Shown: positions 62,439-64,000 of the stretch, in pieces
Position numbering within the stretch: the first letter of the stretch is position 1
How the letters are laid out: every line of letters starts with the position of its first letter
Assembly: GCF_022095675.1 (NCBI RefSeq)
Contig: NZ_JAHYSG010000010.1
Location: 103,788-167,787, forward strand
DNA length: 64,000 bases
Direction: 5' to 3'
Source: Dactylosporangium sp. AC04546
GTDB taxonomy: Bacteria; Actinomycetota; Actinomycetes; Mycobacteriales; Micromonosporaceae
The notes under the pieces: generated by a model
Seen by the model: the letters and a program-made list of their open reading frames with translations, nothing else
Databases searched by the model: none
What the model was told of the DNA's origin: nothing
Made by a program: the position numbers and the translations under genes

Positions 62439-63730
62439 CCTCCCGCCGTCTCGTCATCGTCGTCCGCGCCGACCCGGTCATCTGCGGGCACTCCGGCGAA
62501 GCGCGCAACATCGCCGAGGTGGCCCTGACCCGGGGCTTCACCGACGTGCGCCTGCTGACCTGGCCGATCCCGGCGCTGCAGGCGGCCGGTCTGCCGCTCA
62601 AGCCGCTCGACCGCCTGCTGCCGTACAGCCCGGGGATCACCGTCGAACGCCCCGAGCCGGTCGGCGACTACCGCGTCCCGGACGGGCGCCACCTCGCCGG
62701 GCTCACCGGCCGGCTGGTCGAGCTGCTCATGGAGCCCGTGCCGACCACGTGCCTGTCGATGTACCTCGTGCCGCACACGGCGGTGGTCGCCGACGCGGTC
62801 GCCGCGGCCCGCGCGGCCGGCTTCGCCCCCGACGTGCACACGATCGCCAAGGCGGTCGGCTCCGACGTCACCAACGTGATCAAGTCCTGCCTGCGGGAGG
62901 GCCGCTTCGGCGCCGCGGTCTCGTTGTTCACCACGTACCTCGGCAGCGACCGGGTGGTCGCCGTCTCGGCCTACACCCGCGACGAGATCGTCGACGCCGC
63001 CGAGCGGGTCGACGCCCACTGCGGCACCACGTTCGCCGCGCAGGCCCGCCGCCGGGTCGAGGTCTCCTACCCGCCGATCGACGCCTCCGCCTACGTCGAC
63101 CTCGACGACGCCGAGGTCGACGCGGCCCTGGCCCGCCGGGGCCTGGAGCGCGACGGGTACGTGCTGTTCCTGTCCCGGGTGGCCCGCGCCAAGGGCATCT
63201 ACGACCTGGTCATCGCGTACGGCCAGATGCGCAGCCGCACGAAGGTGAAGCTGGTGGTCGCCGGCACCGGCCCGGCGCTGGAGCACGTGCAGGCGATGGC
63301 CAAGGAGGACGACCGGGTCGTCTTTCTCACCGACGTCGACGACGCCGAGAAGCCGCTGCTCATGCGCGGCTGCGCGGCGTACGCGCTGCCGACCCGCCCG
63401 GAGCCGGACTTCGTCGAGACGTTCGGCATCGCGCTGACCGAGAAGCTGCTGGCGGGCGGCGGCCCGGTGGTCACCACCCTGACGGGCGGCACCGGCGAGG
63501 CGGTCGGCGACACGGCCGTCATCGTCGAGCCGGGCGACGTCGCCGGCCTGGCCGCGGCCCTGGACAGCGTGGTCCTGGACATGCCGTCGTCGGAGCGGCG
63601 CCGCCTGGAGCAGCGTGGCCGGGCCCACGCGATGGCCTTCGAGCGCACGGCGGTGTTCGACGACCTGTTCCCGGACCCTGGCCGCCGCGACCACCTGACC
63701 GGCCCGCGGGTGCTGGGCCGCCAGCGGTGA
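62435..63730 (+). CDS. GT4-family glycosyltransferase
   Basis: 431 residues with a GT-B fold. The N-terminal Gly/His part is CGHSGEARNIAEVAL. The C-terminal donor-binding half has YVLFLSRVARAKGIYDLV, VVAGTGPALEHV and the EX7E motif in EPDFVETFGIALTEKLL. ATG overlaps the GH92 stop (ATGA), with GGAGG upstream. The coupling of a mannosidase and a transferase suggests remodelling of a mannose-containing glycan or a small glycoside. Confidence 0.9.
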   Translation: MTSRRLVIVVRADPVICGHSGEARNIAEVALTRGFTDVRLLTWPIPALQAAGLPLKPLDRLLPYSPGITVERPEPVGDYRVPDGRHLAGLTGRLVELLMEPVPTTCLSMYLVPHTAVVADAVAAARAAGFAPDVHTIAKAVGSDVTNVIKSCLREGRFGAAVSLFTTYLGSDRVVAVSAYTRDEIVDAAERVDAHCGTTFAAQARRRVEVSYPPIDASAYVDLDDAEVDAALARRGLERDGYVLFLSRVARAKGIYDLVIAYGQMRSRTKVKLVVAGTGPALEHVQAMAKEDDRVVFLTDVDDAEKPLLMRGCAAYALPTRPEPDFVETFGIALTEKLLAGGGPVVTTLTGGTGEAVGDTAVIVEPGDVAGLAAALDSVVLDMPSSERRRLEQRGRAHAMAFERTAVFDDLFPDPGRRDHLTGPRVLGRQR

Positions 63731-63766
63731 CTACCTGGGCAGGATCCGCCTGTGGAGACTGGAGAG

Positions 63767-64000
63767 CTAGGCCGTGTTTCGTAAGGCTCGGAGCCATTGG
63801 TTGATGATGGCTACGGTGATGGTGGCTTCGAAGCGGACGGCGAGTTTGTCGTAGCGGGTGGCCATTGCGCGGTGTTGTTTGAGCTGGTTGATGCCGCACT
63901 CGACGGCGTGACGCAGCCGGTAGACGGCCGGGTCAAAGGCGGGCGGCCGCCCGCCTTTGGATCCCTTGGCCTTGCGGTGGGCGTCCTGGTCGGCCTTGCT
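63767..64000 (-). mobile_element. IS5-family transposase gene, 3' end only
   Basis: The minus strand enters at the window edge and reads [39 protein letters not shown] and [20 protein letters not shown] to TAG at 63767-63769. This is the C-terminal end of an IS5-type DDE transposase with the catalytic Glu in [10 protein letters not shown]. The sequence GGCCGTGTTTCGTAAGG just inside is probably the terminal inverted repeat. It differs from the element at 43925, so it is a second IS type. Confidence 0.85.

Overview
The window is 64 kb of very GC-rich, gene-dense actinomycete chromosome. Mycothiol-type DinB enzyme, SARP and MmyB-type regulators, SigE-family ECF sigma factors, GTG starts and many ATGA/GTGA gene overlaps all point to a soil actinobacterium, probably of the Micromonosporaceae. 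That placement is inference; no rRNA or tRNA gene is visible.

Layout. 0-6.4 kb: DUF1963 protein, secreted zinc metalloprotease with a lectin tail, a broken aldo/keto reductase-TetR pair, an ECF42 sigma factor with its YCII partner, and a DUF2625 protein. 6.5-11.8 kb: molybdenum block (moeA on the minus strand; an HTH-MOP regulator and modABC on the plus strand). 11.9-18.5 kb: two lipoproteins, a broken alpha/beta hydrolase, a GT-C-like membrane protein, a two-component system, a VOC protein and a frameshifted Sel1-type protein. 18.5-20.4 kb: a large P-loop ATPase of lower GC content. 20.7-23.6 kb: remnants of a type VII secretion-like locus (beta-helix/AAA ATPase and mycosin, both without N-termini) plus a frameshifted membrane protein. 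23.6-29.7 kb: DinB enzyme, ECF sigma factor with partner, frameshifted acetyltransferase, and a divergent acyl-CoA ligase/acyl-CoA dehydrogenase versus hydrolase pair. 29.9-39.8 kb: redox and sugar block (TDT carrier, cytochrome-b-like/molybdopterin oxidoreductase, type II NADH dehydrogenase, then the coupled operon zwf-GH15-GMC oxidase). 39.9-45.7 kb: immunity-like protein, polysaccharide deacetylase, SARP regulator, two secreted lectins, and an IS5-type unit that carries a DUF7919 gene. 46-57 kb: acyl-CoA dehydrogenase/SDR operon, reductases, acetyltransferase, MFS, a serine hydrolase with an internal stop, an IS607 relic, MazG-like protein, MmyB-type regulator and a second ECF pair. 57-64 kb: hydroxyproline-type catabolism (cyclodeaminase family, proline racemase family, MFS), GH92 mannosidase with glycosyltransferase, and the edge of another IS element.

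The most unusual property is the density of scars. At least five places show gene ends joined after loss of the middle: AKR/TetR, mycosin/AAA, alpha/beta hydrolase, GH15/MFS remnant and IS607 tnpA/tnpB. The GH92 gene also lacks a normal start codon, and several genes carry one-base frameshifts or an in-frame TAG. Either this is a decaying accessory region or the assembly has collapsed or erroneous segments; read mapping would decide. The cleanest mobile structure is the 1.75-kb unit at 43925-45675, which has matching 14-bp inverted ends, a TGA target duplication and an immunity-like passenger gene.
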